Assembly (NCBI GenBank): GCA_964458085.1
Contig: CAYWFF010000003.1
Span: 1 to 53,647, forward strand
Direction: 5' to 3'
Origin: CAYWFF01 sp964458085
GTDB lineage: Bacteria; Patescibacteriota; Microgenomatia; UBA8517
Length of the DNA stretch: 53,647 nt
The notes below the pieces were generated by a model. The model saw only the letters and a program-made list of their open reading frames with translations, ran no database searches and had not been told where the DNA came from. Of the stretch, positions 35,021 to 42,171 are shown piece after piece. Positions within the stretch are counted from its first letter, which is position 1, and every line of letters begins with the position of its first letter. Position numbers and translations under genes: made by a program.

Positions 35021-35120
35021 NNNNNNNNNNNNNNNNNNNNNNNNNNNNNNNNNNNNNNNNNNNNNNNNNNNNNNNNNNNNNNNNNNNNNNNNNNNNNNNN
35101 NNNNNNNNNNNNNNNNNNNN
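35021..35120. other. scaffold gap of exactly 100 N
   Basis: A run of 100 N, a conventional placeholder of unknown true size. It interrupts the isomerase gene and borders the RAYT element, a repeat type that often breaks assemblies. Confidence 0.98.
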
Positions 35121-35160
35121 TATTATTCATATATATCAAGAACTCTCTTTCTTGTATACT

Positions 35161-35185
35161 ACGTTAAAGGACGGACCTTTGACGT
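35161..35185 (+). repeat. REP-like palindrome overlapping the RAYT leader
   Basis: Arms ACGTTAAAGG and CCTTTGACGT flank ACGGA; one T/G pair. It ends 1 nt before the RAYT ATG, and the only possible Shine-Dalgarno (AAAGGA) lies within the left arm. A TATACT -10 just upstream suggests the transcript begins with this hairpin. Confidence 0.75.
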
Positions 35186-35186
35186 T

Positions 35187-35858
35187 ATGCCGAGTAAAAA
35201 TATAATTAAGCCGTACGTTGAGAACGGTTATTATCATATTTATAACCGTGGCGTAGCTAAACAGGATATTTTTCTTAATCATAAAGACTATTATAAATTT
35301 ACTAAACTAATAATCGAAGCTGTAGGTACTCCTCTTATCTCTAAAAAAGTTGCCTACGTTAAAGGACGGACCTTTGATGCTTCCGCTTATAAGGTAAAAA
35401 ATTTCGAAAATAATTTATCATTAATAGCTTATTGTCTTATGCCCAATCATTTCCACTTTCTTATTAAGCAGACTGAAAAAGAAACAATTCAGGGTTTTAT
35501 GAGATCAATTATTACTCGCTATGCTGCTTACTTTAATAAAAGATATGATAGGGTCGGACCACTTTTCCAGGGAAGGTACAAAGCCGTACTAATTGTAAAC
35601 GATAGTTACCTTTTACATTTAAGCCGTTATATTCATTTAAACCCTCTTGAGTTGAATATCCCATTAACTAAAGCTAATTCTTCTTATCAGTATTATATAA
35701 AAAAGAAACGTGCTTCATGGTTAAAACCAGAAGTAATCTTAGAATTTTTCAATAATCCGGTTATACAAGAAATAAAGAAGTTTAACAGCTATGTGGATTT
35801 CGTAGAAAATACAACTGTAGATAGTAAAACATATTTAGGAGAGCTCACCATTGAGTGA
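35187..35858 (+). CDS. REP-associated tyrosine transposase (Y1/IS200-like, RAYT)
   Basis: This 223-residue HUH single-strand DNA transposase has the metal-binding HUH at H88-F-H90 in MPNHFHFLI and the nucleophile Tyr at Y148 in SRYIHLNP. The GPLFQGRYKAVLI and GYYHIYNRG segments are typical of RAYTs. Such proteins nick and join single-stranded REP hairpins. An insert at about 50-75 (VKGRTFDAS) is encoded by a second copy of the palindrome found before the start codon. Its 3' end is followed by an inverted palindrome. Codon use is like that of the host. No active transposition can be inferred from one copy. Confidence 0.92.
   Translation: MPSKNIIKPYVENGYYHIYNRGVAKQDIFLNHKDYYKFTKLIIEAVGTPLISKKVAYVKGRTFDASAYKVKNFENNLSLIAYCLMPNHFHFLIKQTEKETIQGFMRSIITRYAAYFNKRYDRVGPLFQGRYKAVLIVNDSYLLHLSRYIHLNPLELNIPLTKANSSYQYYIKKKRASWLKPEVILEFFNNPVIQEIKKFNSYVDFVENTTVDSKTYLGELTIE
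35356..35380 (+). repeat. second REP-like palindrome, inside the RAYT coding sequence
   Basis: Same orientation as the copy before the ATG. The two share 24 identical bases (CTACGTTAAAGG, then ACGGACCTTTGA) about 195 nt apart. It is translated in frame as VKGRTFD, in a part of the protein between the conserved strands. Confidence 0.75.
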
Positions 35859-35868
35859 AACAACCAAT

Positions 35869-35893
35869 ACGTTAAGGGTCCGTCCTTAGACGT
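35869..35893 (-). repeat. inverted REP-like palindrome after the RAYT gene
   Basis: Reversed, it matches the left palindrome at 21 of 25 positions and keeps the AGGACGGACC core. It begins 10 nt after the RAYT stop. Confidence 0.7.
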
Positions 35894-35980
35894 ATCAATA
35901 GGTATTAGATTAAAAAACCTATTCCTGCCTAAAACCTTAACGCGTCCTAAATTACTTTAGTAAACCTGTATTAAATAGTT

Positions 35981-36067
35981 TAAAAGTATAACAGTACAGT
36001 TATGTTGATTTGGTAGAAAATACTTTTGTATTTAGTGAAATTTATTTGGAAGGACTGATAATTGAGT
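35981..36067 (+). pseudogene. decayed copy of the RAYT 3' end
   Basis: This stretch aligns with about 35781-35858 of the intact RAYT. Shared blocks include TATGTTGATTT/TATGTGGATTT, GTAGAAAATAC in both, and TTATTTGGA/CATATTTAGGA ending in ATTGAGT. Conceptual translation YVDLVENTFVFSEIYL parallels YVDFVENTTVDSKTYL. The stop TGA is replaced by TCA. A diverged palindrome follows at 36084-36098, as in the intact unit. It is a tandem remnant of an older RAYT element. Confidence 0.65.
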
Positions 36068-36083
36068 CAAATATTTATACTTA

Positions 36084-36098
36084 AAACGACCGTCGTTT
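36084..36098 (+). repeat. diverged palindrome after the RAYT remnant
   Basis: AAACGAC-C-GTCGTTT is a perfect 7-bp inverted repeat. Compared with the intact RAYT palindrome the stem bases differ on both sides, so pairing has been kept. Confidence 0.55.
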
Positions 36099-36114
36099 AA
36101 CGTTTTAACGAGTT

Positions 36115-37545
36115 TTAGCTTTTTTTCAATATCTCCTGGCTCACACCAAAGTCCCAATTAACATCAGGGTAACTACCTATTTTTTCAGCAAGATATTTTC
36201 TAAGCATTTCATATTCATCTTCAGTTTTTGCTTCAATTTTAACCGTTATGTAAGGACCATTTTGAGAATAACGTACTACAAACATGGATGTATTAGTCTC
36301 AAATCTTACGCCGTCTCCTATATTCTCTCCATCCATTACTATGGATTCCGGAAAGTCAATTCTAATTTTTTCCGATAGATTTTTAATCATTCCAACCTTT
36401 TTATCATCTGGATACCCCACTTTAATCTCTGGACTTGAGACATATTTAGGTAATAAATCAATCAGTTCAGACAGTTTTTTACCGGTTCTAGAAAGATAGC
36501 TTAATAGTCTGAGTGATGTATATATGCCGTCATCATGGTTATAGAAATCTTTTGAAAAGAAAAAATGGCCCGAGAGTTCACCTATAAAAGCAGCTTTAAC
36601 TTCCTGATTTTTCTTTTTCAAAAAAGAATGTCCTGTTCTCCACATAAATGGTTCTCCACCATATTTTTTTATAGTTTGACTTACTGCCAGCGAACAAAGA
36701 GAGTTATACATTACCTTGCTACCAGGATACCTTTCTAAAATATCCACGGACAACAAGGCAACAAGCATATCATTCCATATAATATTACCTTTTTCGTCTA
36801 CAATTCCAATTCTATCGCCATCAGAATCATAACAAAACCCAATATCAGCATTTTCCTCAACCGTTTCTTTAGCGAGTCTTTCTGCTAGTTCAGTATCTGT
36901 AGGATCTGGAGCGCCAAGTGGAAAACTACTATCAACTTCGGTATGTTTTTCTACTACATCTAGATTAAAAGCTTTCAGCACATCGGGGACAATCGCACCA
37001 CCAGTTGAATAGCTAGTATCAACTAAAACCTTTAGTTTGCTATGAAGTTCAATTCTACTTTTTAAGTCTTTAATATAATCTTCTTTCACATCTTGAGTTG
37101 TTAAAGCACCTTCTTCATCAGCCTTGTCGTAATCTTCCTTTTCCACCATGTCTTTCATTATCTGCATTTGTTCAGTAACCATTGTTTCAGAATAATCTAC
37201 AGATATTTTTGCACCGTTATATTCTTTAGGATTATGTGATGCAGTAATATAAACTCCTCCTTTATGTTCCAGAAAATATTGAGACCAGTAGAAAGTCCCA
37301 ACAAAAGTTAAACCTATATCAATCACATCTACACCAGTCCATCTAATTCCTTTAATGAGCGCATCACTGTATTCATTACTTGTCGGTCTCGCATCACGAC
37401 CAACTATAGCTGTATCATCAATATTATTTCTCTTAAGATAAGTACCATAAGCTCTACCTAGATGTTCAAAAAATTCTGAAGACAAATCTTTCCCAGAAAC
37501 TCCTCTTAGATCATAAGCACGAAATACCTGTGGATTAATTTTCAT
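36115..37545 (-). CDS. phosphomannomutase/phosphoglucomutase
   Basis: This 476-residue alpha-D-phosphohexomutase has the phosphoserine loop YITASHNP (S103), the metal loop CYDSDGDRIG (D240, D242, D244), a sugar-binding EXSGH loop (GELSGHFFF) and a C-terminal phosphate-binding region that is unusual: RYSQNGPY instead of the common RPSGTEP. It interconverts hexose 1- and 6-phosphates, feeding nucleotide-sugar synthesis, and so links the isomerase fragment to polysaccharide formation. It stands alone on the minus strand; the RAYT remnants lie directly behind its 3' end. The choice between mannose and glucose cannot be made. Confidence 0.93.
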   Translation of the reverse strand: MKINPQVFRAYDLRGVSGKDLSSEFFEHLGRAYGTYLKRNNIDDTAIVGRDARPTSNEYSDALIKGIRWTGVDVIDIGLTFVGTFYWSQYFLEHKGGVYITASHNPKEYNGAKISVDYSETMVTEQMQIMKDMVEKEDYDKADEEGALTTQDVKEDYIKDLKSRIELHSKLKVLVDTSYSTGGAIVPDVLKAFNLDVVEKHTEVDSSFPLGAPDPTDTELAERLAKETVEENADIGFCYDSDGDRIGIVDEKGNIIWNDMLVALLSVDILERYPGSKVMYNSLCSLAVSQTIKKYGGEPFMWRTGHSFLKKKNQEVKAAFIGELSGHFFFSKDFYNHDDGIYTSLRLLSYLSRTGKKLSELIDLLPKYVSSPEIKVGYPDDKKVGMIKNLSEKIRIDFPESIVMDGENIGDGVRFETNTSMFVVRYSQNGPYITVKIEAKTEDEYEMLRKYLAEKIGSYPDVNWDFGVSQEILKKS

Positions 37546-37597
37546 AATATTTATATTTTTAATTAAAAGAATTTAAAGTTAATACAATTAAAGTAGT

Positions 37598-38272
37598 TTA
37601 TTGTAAAGAATTAACAAGAGTAAAATCAAGCATTTGTAATAAATCAGCTTTAGATGTCTTTGCTTTGATGTCAATTTCTGCTAATTCAGAATAAAACCCC
37701 CTAAGACTATCTTCAGTAAAACGTGACGCCTGACTTACCATTCTTGATTTTTTCCATGAAGGTATAGCCGTACCTTTTGGATCTTTTTTCAAAAGCCACA
37801 AGTCTCTTACCTGTTTTGCCAAAAGAGCAAATACAAATTCTACAGGTTCGTGTTGGAGAGTTTGATGCAGTAAATGGAGAACAGTTTTGGTGTTTCCTGG
37901 ATAAAGTGAATCCATTAGGGACCAAATTGTTTTCGGAAGCAAGAATTTTTCAACTTTTTCCAGCTTTGTAAATTTTTTTAATTGGGCAGCAGTCAACAAA
38001 TTTTCATGATAAATTACAAGTCTGCCTTCTGTTTTCAGCCCTTCGGTATTAAGCCACTCGATTACTTTTGAAGAAACCAAGAGAAAGTTTTTTACAATAA
38101 ATAATCTTTCTTTAGTGAAAAGTCCGGTTGAAACGAAGTTTTCTATTAAGTTTTCTGTACTTTTGTCTAAGCGGTTAATTTCCCAGCCTTTTTTCCTTGC
38201 AAATGATATATACTTATCCAGCCTCTGATAGCTTTTAGGTGTGTCATCTCCGTGAATAATAACAATCTTCAT
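37598..38272 (-). CDS. holA: DNA polymerase III delta subunit-like (HolA)
   Basis: This 224-residue protein starts MKIVIIHGDDTPKSYQRL and has a C-terminal helical part with LLHQTLQHEPVEFVFALLAK, VRDLWLLKK and LAEIDIKAKTSKADLLQML. The latter pattern (LaRqfR...LK.g) is the collar domain of the clamp-loader delta subunit. The protein is shorter than usual (about 330 residues), with a reduced N-terminal part. Delta opens the sliding clamp. The call rests on the C-terminal pattern and is moderately sure. A long imperfect inverted repeat begins 6 nt upstream of the start codon. Confidence 0.65.
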   Translation of the reverse strand: MKIVIIHGDDTPKSYQRLDKYISFARKKGWEINRLDKSTENLIENFVSTGLFTKERLFIVKNFLLVSSKVIEWLNTEGLKTEGRLVIYHENLLTAAQLKKFTKLEKVEKFLLPKTIWSLMDSLYPGNTKTVLHLLHQTLQHEPVEFVFALLAKQVRDLWLLKKDPKGTAIPSWKKSRMVSQASRFTEDSLRGFYSELAEIDIKAKTSKADLLQMLDFTLVNSLQ

Positions 38273-38277
38273 AAGAT

Positions 38278-38409
38278 AATAATACTAATATACGTATGTA
38301 TAAAAATGATACAAATGGATACGAATTATTTTAACCAATCACTTTCAAGGTTGAATAAGTATTAGTATTTATTCGTATCATTCGTAATAATTAGTAGATT
38401 AGTATTATT
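38278..38409. repeat. 132-bp imperfect inverted repeat between holA and metallopeptidase genes
   Basis: The outer arms are perfect over 12 bases: AATAATACTAAT (38278-38289) and ATTAGTATTATT (38398-38409). Inside, blocks such as ATGATAC, GATACGAAT and their complements keep the arms alike for about 40-50 bases, with a central unpaired part near 38330-38360. It overlaps the last codons of the metallopeptidase gene. It could be a MITE-like element or a large RNA hairpin. Confidence 0.6.
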
Positions 38410-38824
38410 GTACTTCTGTTTCTAATTTTTGGTACAAACTTACCAGCCAGTCTACCTTATCATGAAAGTTTCTCTTTCCCCGTTTTCTAATATGGGGAAG
38501 CAAACTACCTGAAAAATTTTTGGGGATATGAACCAATTCGTGTATTAATACTTTATCTTTTTCTTTATCGGAAAGCCGGTCAAAATGTTCGGACAGAACT
38601 TCAATGACATAAGCCGGTTTCCTTTTAAGTGCAAGCTGCCAAACCTTAGAAAAATTCCAAATTCTGGCATAAGCTTTGGCTGTTGAGTTAATTGATCTGA
38701 AGCAAAAGATAGACTTGGTATCAATCCATGTTAAATCAAGTAAGGATACCAGCTTATTGATCCGTTTTCCCACATCGGGAGCTTCTTGCCAGTCAACTCG
38801 CCCTTTGCGTTTTCTTTTCGGCAT
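38405..38824 (-). CDS. putative zinc metallopeptidase (HELVH)
   Basis: This protein of about 139 residues starts at the ATG one base after the upstream stop; a longer frame would begin inside the previous gene. A basic N terminus (MPKRKRKGRVDW) precedes a compact domain with the zinc motif HELVH (H95-E-x-x-H99) and a possible third ligand in LLPHIRKRG or NFHDKVDWL. The layout is like small phage-type putative metallopeptidases (PF18894). The substrate is unknown. It is the last gene of the ruvC, EF-Tu-like, peptidase run. Confidence 0.75.
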   Translation of the reverse strand: MPKRKRKGRVDWQEAPDVGKRINKLVSLLDLTWIDTKSIFCFRSINSTAKAYARIWNFSKVWQLALKRKPAYVIEVLSEHFDRLSDKEKDKVLIHELVHIPKNFSGSLLPHIRKRGKRNFHDKVDWLVSLYQKLETEVQ

Positions 38825-38825
38825 T

Positions 38826-39074
38826 TTATTGTAATTTAAAAACTTCCGCACCCTCCCTTACGACTTCTTTTGTTTTCATGGCTACAACTCCGGCTTTTGA
38901 AGAAGCTACTTTTTCGTGACCTATCTGCATGGAAGTTACCGTTTGGTCAAATAATTCTTCACCGTTTTTTACAAACTTAATCCGTTCCCCAGCAGAGAGT
39001 TCACTTTCAAGCCGTATGACTGCAACGCCTATTTTTGCGTAATAATGAGTTACTCTACCGATTTTGAATTGCAT
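38826..39074 (-). CDS. stand-alone EF-Tu domain 2-like protein
   Basis: This 82-residue beta-barrel protein has the pattern of translation-factor domain 2: IGRVTHYYAKIGVAVIRLES, LSAGERIKFVKNGEELFD, QTVTSMQIGHEKVASSKAG. Proteins annotated as elongation factor-like with this single domain occur in archaea and Patescibacteria, often next to U32-type peptidases. Here the neighbour is an HExxH peptidase. Its ATG overlaps the ruvC stop as TAATG, so it is coupled to ruvC. Its role in the cell is not established. Confidence 0.75.
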   Translation of the reverse strand: MQFKIGRVTHYYAKIGVAVIRLESELSAGERIKFVKNGEELFDQTVTSMQIGHEKVASSKAGVVAMKTKEVVREGAEVFKLQ

Positions 39075-39583
39075 TATTTGGTCGGAAAACCTTTATGCGT
39101 ATGATAAATATGACAAAGGGCAACTGCAAGTGCATCGGCTGCATTGTCGAAATGGGTTTTTTTATGAACTTTACTTCTTACTTTCGGACCCAATACTTTT
39201 CGGACCGACTCCTGCATCATTATTTTATCTGCTCTGCCGCTGCCTGCGACCATCTTTTTTATTGTTCCCGGTGCGTATTCAAAAATTGATTTGTGAGACT
39301 GAGCTGCTGCAAAAAGCAGTACACCAAGAGCCTGACCGACACGCATTGCAGTTTTAGCATTAGTTGCAAAAAATAGTTGCTCAATTGCGACCACATCGGG
39401 GTTATGTTTGTCTAGGATATATACAATCTGCTGATGTATTGATAAAAGCCTTACAGAAGGATCTGATTCTTTGCTGGTTTCAATTAACCCGAACTCAATT
39501 ACTTCAAGTTCATTTCCGCCGTTGATGTGAATTATGCCGTAACCTGTAGTGGCAGTGCCGGGGTCTATTCCTAAAATGAGCAT
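39074..39583 (-). CDS. ruvC: Holliday junction resolvase RuvC
   Basis: This 169-residue RNase H-fold nuclease has acidic residues D7 (LGIDPGTATTGYG), E68 (VAIEQLFF) and D146/D150 (HFDNAADALAVALCH), the usual metal-binding set. The ATNAKTAMRVGQALGVLL helix is typical. It cleaves four-way junctions during recombination repair. RuvA and RuvB are not in the window. It begins a three-gene run with the EF-Tu-like and metallopeptidase genes. Confidence 0.95.
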   Translation of the reverse strand: MLILGIDPGTATTGYGIIHINGGNELEVIEFGLIETSKESDPSVRLLSIHQQIVYILDKHNPDVVAIEQLFFATNAKTAMRVGQALGVLLFAAAQSHKSIFEYAPGTIKKMVAGSGRADKIMMQESVRKVLGPKVRSKVHKKTHFDNAADALAVALCHIYHTHKGFPTK

Positions 39584-39590
39584 TGGGTAA

Positions 39591-39893
39591 TTATACGGCT
39601 TTCTTCCGTTTCTTTATAGGAGAGGATTCGCGCTCTTTAACGGCTGCAAGTGAGGTAGTTTTTGACATCGGTTTTATGACTTTATACCTTTTTAATAACA
39701 GATAAATAATTTCCAAAAACCCCGAAGTATTAAAAATTAAAATAACTAAAAACCAATACTTATTCCCGTCTCTTGCAGATTTCCATAAAGCTAAGCCTTT
39801 CCAAAAAACAGTCCATATAGTTATCGCTAGTATAATTTCGTTCCGATAGGGGGATTCAGATATTCCTAAAAACAAATTCTCCATTGGGTTCAT
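39591..39893 (-). CDS. DUF5652 membrane protein
   Basis: This 100-residue protein has two membrane helices (about 20-36 and 46-66). The sequence WKGLALWKSARDGNKYWFLV followed by FNTSGFLEIIYLLL is the DUF5652 signature (KglALWkAar.g.kyWFi..l.lNt.GileI.Yl). The family is frequent in Patescibacteria and unexplained. The C-terminal tail is basic (SPIKKRKKAV). It ends 8 nt before ruvC. Confidence 0.8.
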   Translation of the reverse strand: MNPMENLFLGISESPYRNEIILAITIWTVFWKGLALWKSARDGNKYWFLVILIFNTSGFLEIIYLLLKRYKVIKPMSKTTSLAAVKERESSPIKKRKKAV

Positions 39894-39966
39894 GCTTTAC
39901 TATATCATAAATTATAATCCATTTGGAATCGAAGCAAGTTGTCATATGGTTATAATCGGTCAAAGC

Positions 39967-40752
39967 CTAAGCAAACAACCTACGGGCATTATCTGTTGTA
40001 GTTTTTGCCAGTGATTCATGGGAAATATTTTTTAACCTTGAGAGAGCGTCCGCCGTTAAAGTTAGATTTTTGGGAGTATTGGGAAATACTTTTTCAGATC
40101 GTAAAGGTTCGGGGGTCATATACGGAGAGTCAGTTTCTAAAACCAAAAGCTCAACGGGAATTTCTTTTGCAAAATTTTTCTTATCTTTATCATAAGTATA
40201 GTCTCCATCAACTCCAATATAAATAAAACGGTCAATTGCAAATTTTAAAAGGTCTTGATTTGCTTCACAACAATGGAAAACTATTCTTCCCGACAAACTT
40301 TCCGACCATTCTATTTTTAGCAAGTCAATCAGAGCTTCAGCAGCTAAACGATTATGAATACTTATTGCCAAACTGTATTTTTTTGCCAAATTTATTTGTG
40401 CTTGCAGATACTCAATTTGTATTCGCGGGGGTGCAGTAAATCGATAAAAGTCTAACCCAACTTCCCCAACTGCCCTTATTTGCTTTTTGCCCAAGTTTAA
40501 AATTTCTTCCATTTTAAAAAGTTCGTTTTTTGGATCATAAGTTTCCAAGGGTTCTGTGGGGTGAATTCCTACAGCAGCATAGAGAGTTTTGTAGTTTTCT
40601 GCAATTTCTACAGCTTTCAAGGAATTTGCAACATTGGTACCAGGAATTAGAATTTCTGAGACTCCTTTTTCCCGTGCTGAGATAACGGTTTCATGCAATT
40701 TGCCATCAAATTCAGTAAGGTTCAAATGGCAATGAGTATCAAAATAATTCAT
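39967..40752 (-). CDS. TatD-family metal-dependent DNase
   Basis: This 261-residue TIM-barrel hydrolase has the metal motif FDTHCHLNL at the start, the Glu in AVGEVGLDFYR, the His in AISIHNR, VFHCCEAN, and the Asp in LVLETDSPYMTPEP. TatD-type enzymes are 3'-5' DNases or RNases used in DNA repair and RNA turnover; several also act on D-aminoacyl-tRNA. It follows a small hypothetical gene after 8 nt. Confidence 0.93.
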   Translation of the reverse strand: MNYFDTHCHLNLTEFDGKLHETVISAREKGVSEILIPGTNVANSLKAVEIAENYKTLYAAVGIHPTEPLETYDPKNELFKMEEILNLGKKQIRAVGEVGLDFYRFTAPPRIQIEYLQAQINLAKKYSLAISIHNRLAAEALIDLLKIEWSESLSGRIVFHCCEANQDLLKFAIDRFIYIGVDGDYTYDKDKKNFAKEIPVELLVLETDSPYMTPEPLRSEKVFPNTPKNLTLTADALSRLKNISHESLAKTTTDNARRLFA

Positions 40753-40760
40753 TTAAATTA

Positions 40761-41189
40761 TTATGACACAGGAGGAAGTTCAATATCATGTGTTTCTAAA
40801 AGTCCAATTATCTTTTTTTTAACTTCACTAGACGTAGCACTCAACCTATAAAGCCAATCCCCGACCACTACGAAAATCAATGTATCTGAGGTTATTTGAT
40901 CCAATTCATTAAGAGTTGCGATGGACATAAGTTCTGCCATGTTTTCCTTTGTTTCATCCAAAAGGATTTGGATTGGACGGGTATCTCCGTTTGCCTTTGC
41001 AGTATCCACAAGAGTTACTTCCAATTCGTCAACACGGTCTTCTAATTCAACCAACACTCCATTCCTTGACTCCATAAATACGTTTTCATTAGGGTCTTTA
41101 ATTCGAATGTTTTTTACTACATTCCACAAATTACTCCTCACAGGAATGATCATTTGTTCATACTGGAAATAGGTCGGGAGTTTCATCAC
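40761..41189 (-). CDS. hypothetical protein, 142 residues
   Basis: The family is not recognised. The protein is soluble and acidic, with a likely short coiled coil near residues 45-60 (ELEDRVDELEV) and a hydrophobic strand DTLIFVVVGDWLYRL near 100-115. No signal, membrane segment or catalytic motif is visible. It lies between a SurA-like gene and a TatD gene on the same strand, 33 nt after the former. Confidence 0.7.
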   Translation of the reverse strand: MMKLPTYFQYEQMIIPVRSNLWNVVKNIRIKDPNENVFMESRNGVLVELEDRVDELEVTLVDTAKANGDTRPIQILLDETKENMAELMSIATLNELDQITSDTLIFVVVGDWLYRLSATSSEVKKKIIGLLETHDIELPPVS

Positions 41190-41222
41190 TAACGCGTATG
41201 CTATATGCTAACTAAAGTAAAA

Positions 41223-41996
41223 TCAATAGGTTTTGAAGTAATTTATATTCGCGTTTGCTTTCAGGTCAGTTAGCCAGGGATCTATTTCGTTTGCCAGTTT
41301 TTGTTCTTTAACTTGTTCTACAATTTGGTCGCGTACTTCTTCAAGGCTTTTTTCTTCAAAGTAGGTTTTATTCTGATCGTAAAAACTTGAGATTTCTTCA
41401 TCGCTTACGACAATTTTCTCTCCGAGAAGTTTCTCCATAGTTTTTCTGACCTTGATATTTTCCCGTAAATCAGCCATTGATTGACCTTGGAGAGCAAGAG
41501 CAGAGGTCAAGTCACTCCCCTGAGTTTTAAGACTTTCCTCGATTTTGGTGATTTCTCCGTTAATTTCATCTTCGCTTACGGTAATATTTTGTTTTTTGGC
41601 TTCCTGAAGAATAAGTTCTTTTGAAATCAAACTGTCAACCGTCTGCTGTCCGCCCTGCTTCTCAAGTTCTCTTATAACTGATGTTCTTGTAATTGGGGTA
41701 TTGTTGACCATAGCAACTACAAATACTCCTCGGGAAAGATAAAGGATACCCAAAATTACCAATAGGGCTGCAAGTATATAAACGCGTTTGTAAGAAGGCT
41801 TTTTTGAGAAGGTTTCGTTTTCTAGGGTCTCAATTTCCATTTCAGCTTTTTTGGGAGTAACCTTTTTAATTGATCGTGGTTTTGTTGTCCTTTTTGCAGA
41901 AGTGGCTTTAGTAGCCGGTCTTCCGGTTCGCGAAGCAGTCGCTTTAGCTGAAGTGCTTTTTCTTTTTGTGTTTGTAGATTCTTTTCTTGCTGCCAT
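41223..41996 (-). CDS. membrane-anchored SurA N-domain-like chaperone
   Basis: This 257-residue protein has a cytoplasmic tail of about 70 residues rich in Lys, Arg, Thr, Ser and Ala, one membrane helix (YILAALLVILGILYLS), and then a SurA/PrsA N-terminal-type domain: MVNNTPITRTSVIRELEKQ, LISKELILQEAKKQNITVS, EDEINGEITKIEESL, ISSFYDQNKTYFEEK. The peptidyl-prolyl isomerase domain of PrsA/SurA is absent, so it would be a holdase for exported proteins rather than an isomerase. It fits a genome with many secreted proteins. Confidence 0.8.
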   Translation of the reverse strand: MAARKESTNTKRKSTSAKATASRTGRPATKATSAKRTTKPRSIKKVTPKKAEMEIETLENETFSKKPSYKRVYILAALLVILGILYLSRGVFVVAMVNNTPITRTSVIRELEKQGGQQTVDSLISKELILQEAKKQNITVSEDEINGEITKIEESLKTQGSDLTSALALQGQSMADLRENIKVRKTMEKLLGEKIVVSDEEISSFYDQNKTYFEEKSLEEVRDQIVEQVKEQKLANEIDPWLTDLKANANINYFKTY

Positions 41997-42062
41997 ACGG
42001 GAATAATAACAAATATTTTACAAAAAACAAAGCATTCCATTAATTTGGTGCTTTTTGAGATA

Positions 42063-42090
42063 AAACATGTTATACTACTTTAACATGTTT
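42063..42090. promoter_or_regulatory. perfect inverted repeat over a -10 element (candidate operator)
   Basis: AAACATGTTA (42063-42072) and TAACATGTTT (42081-42090) are exact complements with an 8-bp spacer. A TATACT -10 at 42071-42076 lies between and in them. A dimeric repressor bound here would block the gene at 42172. Confidence 0.55.
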
Positions 42091-42147
42091 AGCCCAAAGC
42101 GACTGGGTATTTTGGATATTATTAAAAATTATAATTGGTTTACATTA

Positions 42148-42171
42148 CTTTCCTTTTAGGAAGGTTTTTTT
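42148..42171 (+). promoter_or_regulatory. hairpin that buries the ribosome site before the Tat-signal gene
   Basis: CTTTCCT, loop TTT, AGGAAGG form 7 pairs (one T-G), followed by seven T and the ATG at 42172. The 3' arm AGGAAGG is also the Shine-Dalgarno. The same structure can act as terminator or as translation block. Confidence 0.5.

Larger units (their letters stand above)
35161..35893 (+). mobile_element. RAYT locus bounded by inverted REP-like palindromes
   Basis: A REP-associated tyrosine transposase gene lies between two 25-nt palindromes in inverted orientation (35161-35185 and 35869-35893, 4 mismatches when one is reversed). A third copy of the left palindrome lies inside the coding sequence. 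This is the organisation of a RAYT with its cognate REP/REPIN sites. Confidence 0.7.

Noticed and set aside
34564..35139. One continuous protein running through the N gap
   Set aside because: The gap is a 100-base placeholder, so the joined frame is accidental. Only 34564-35020 was kept.
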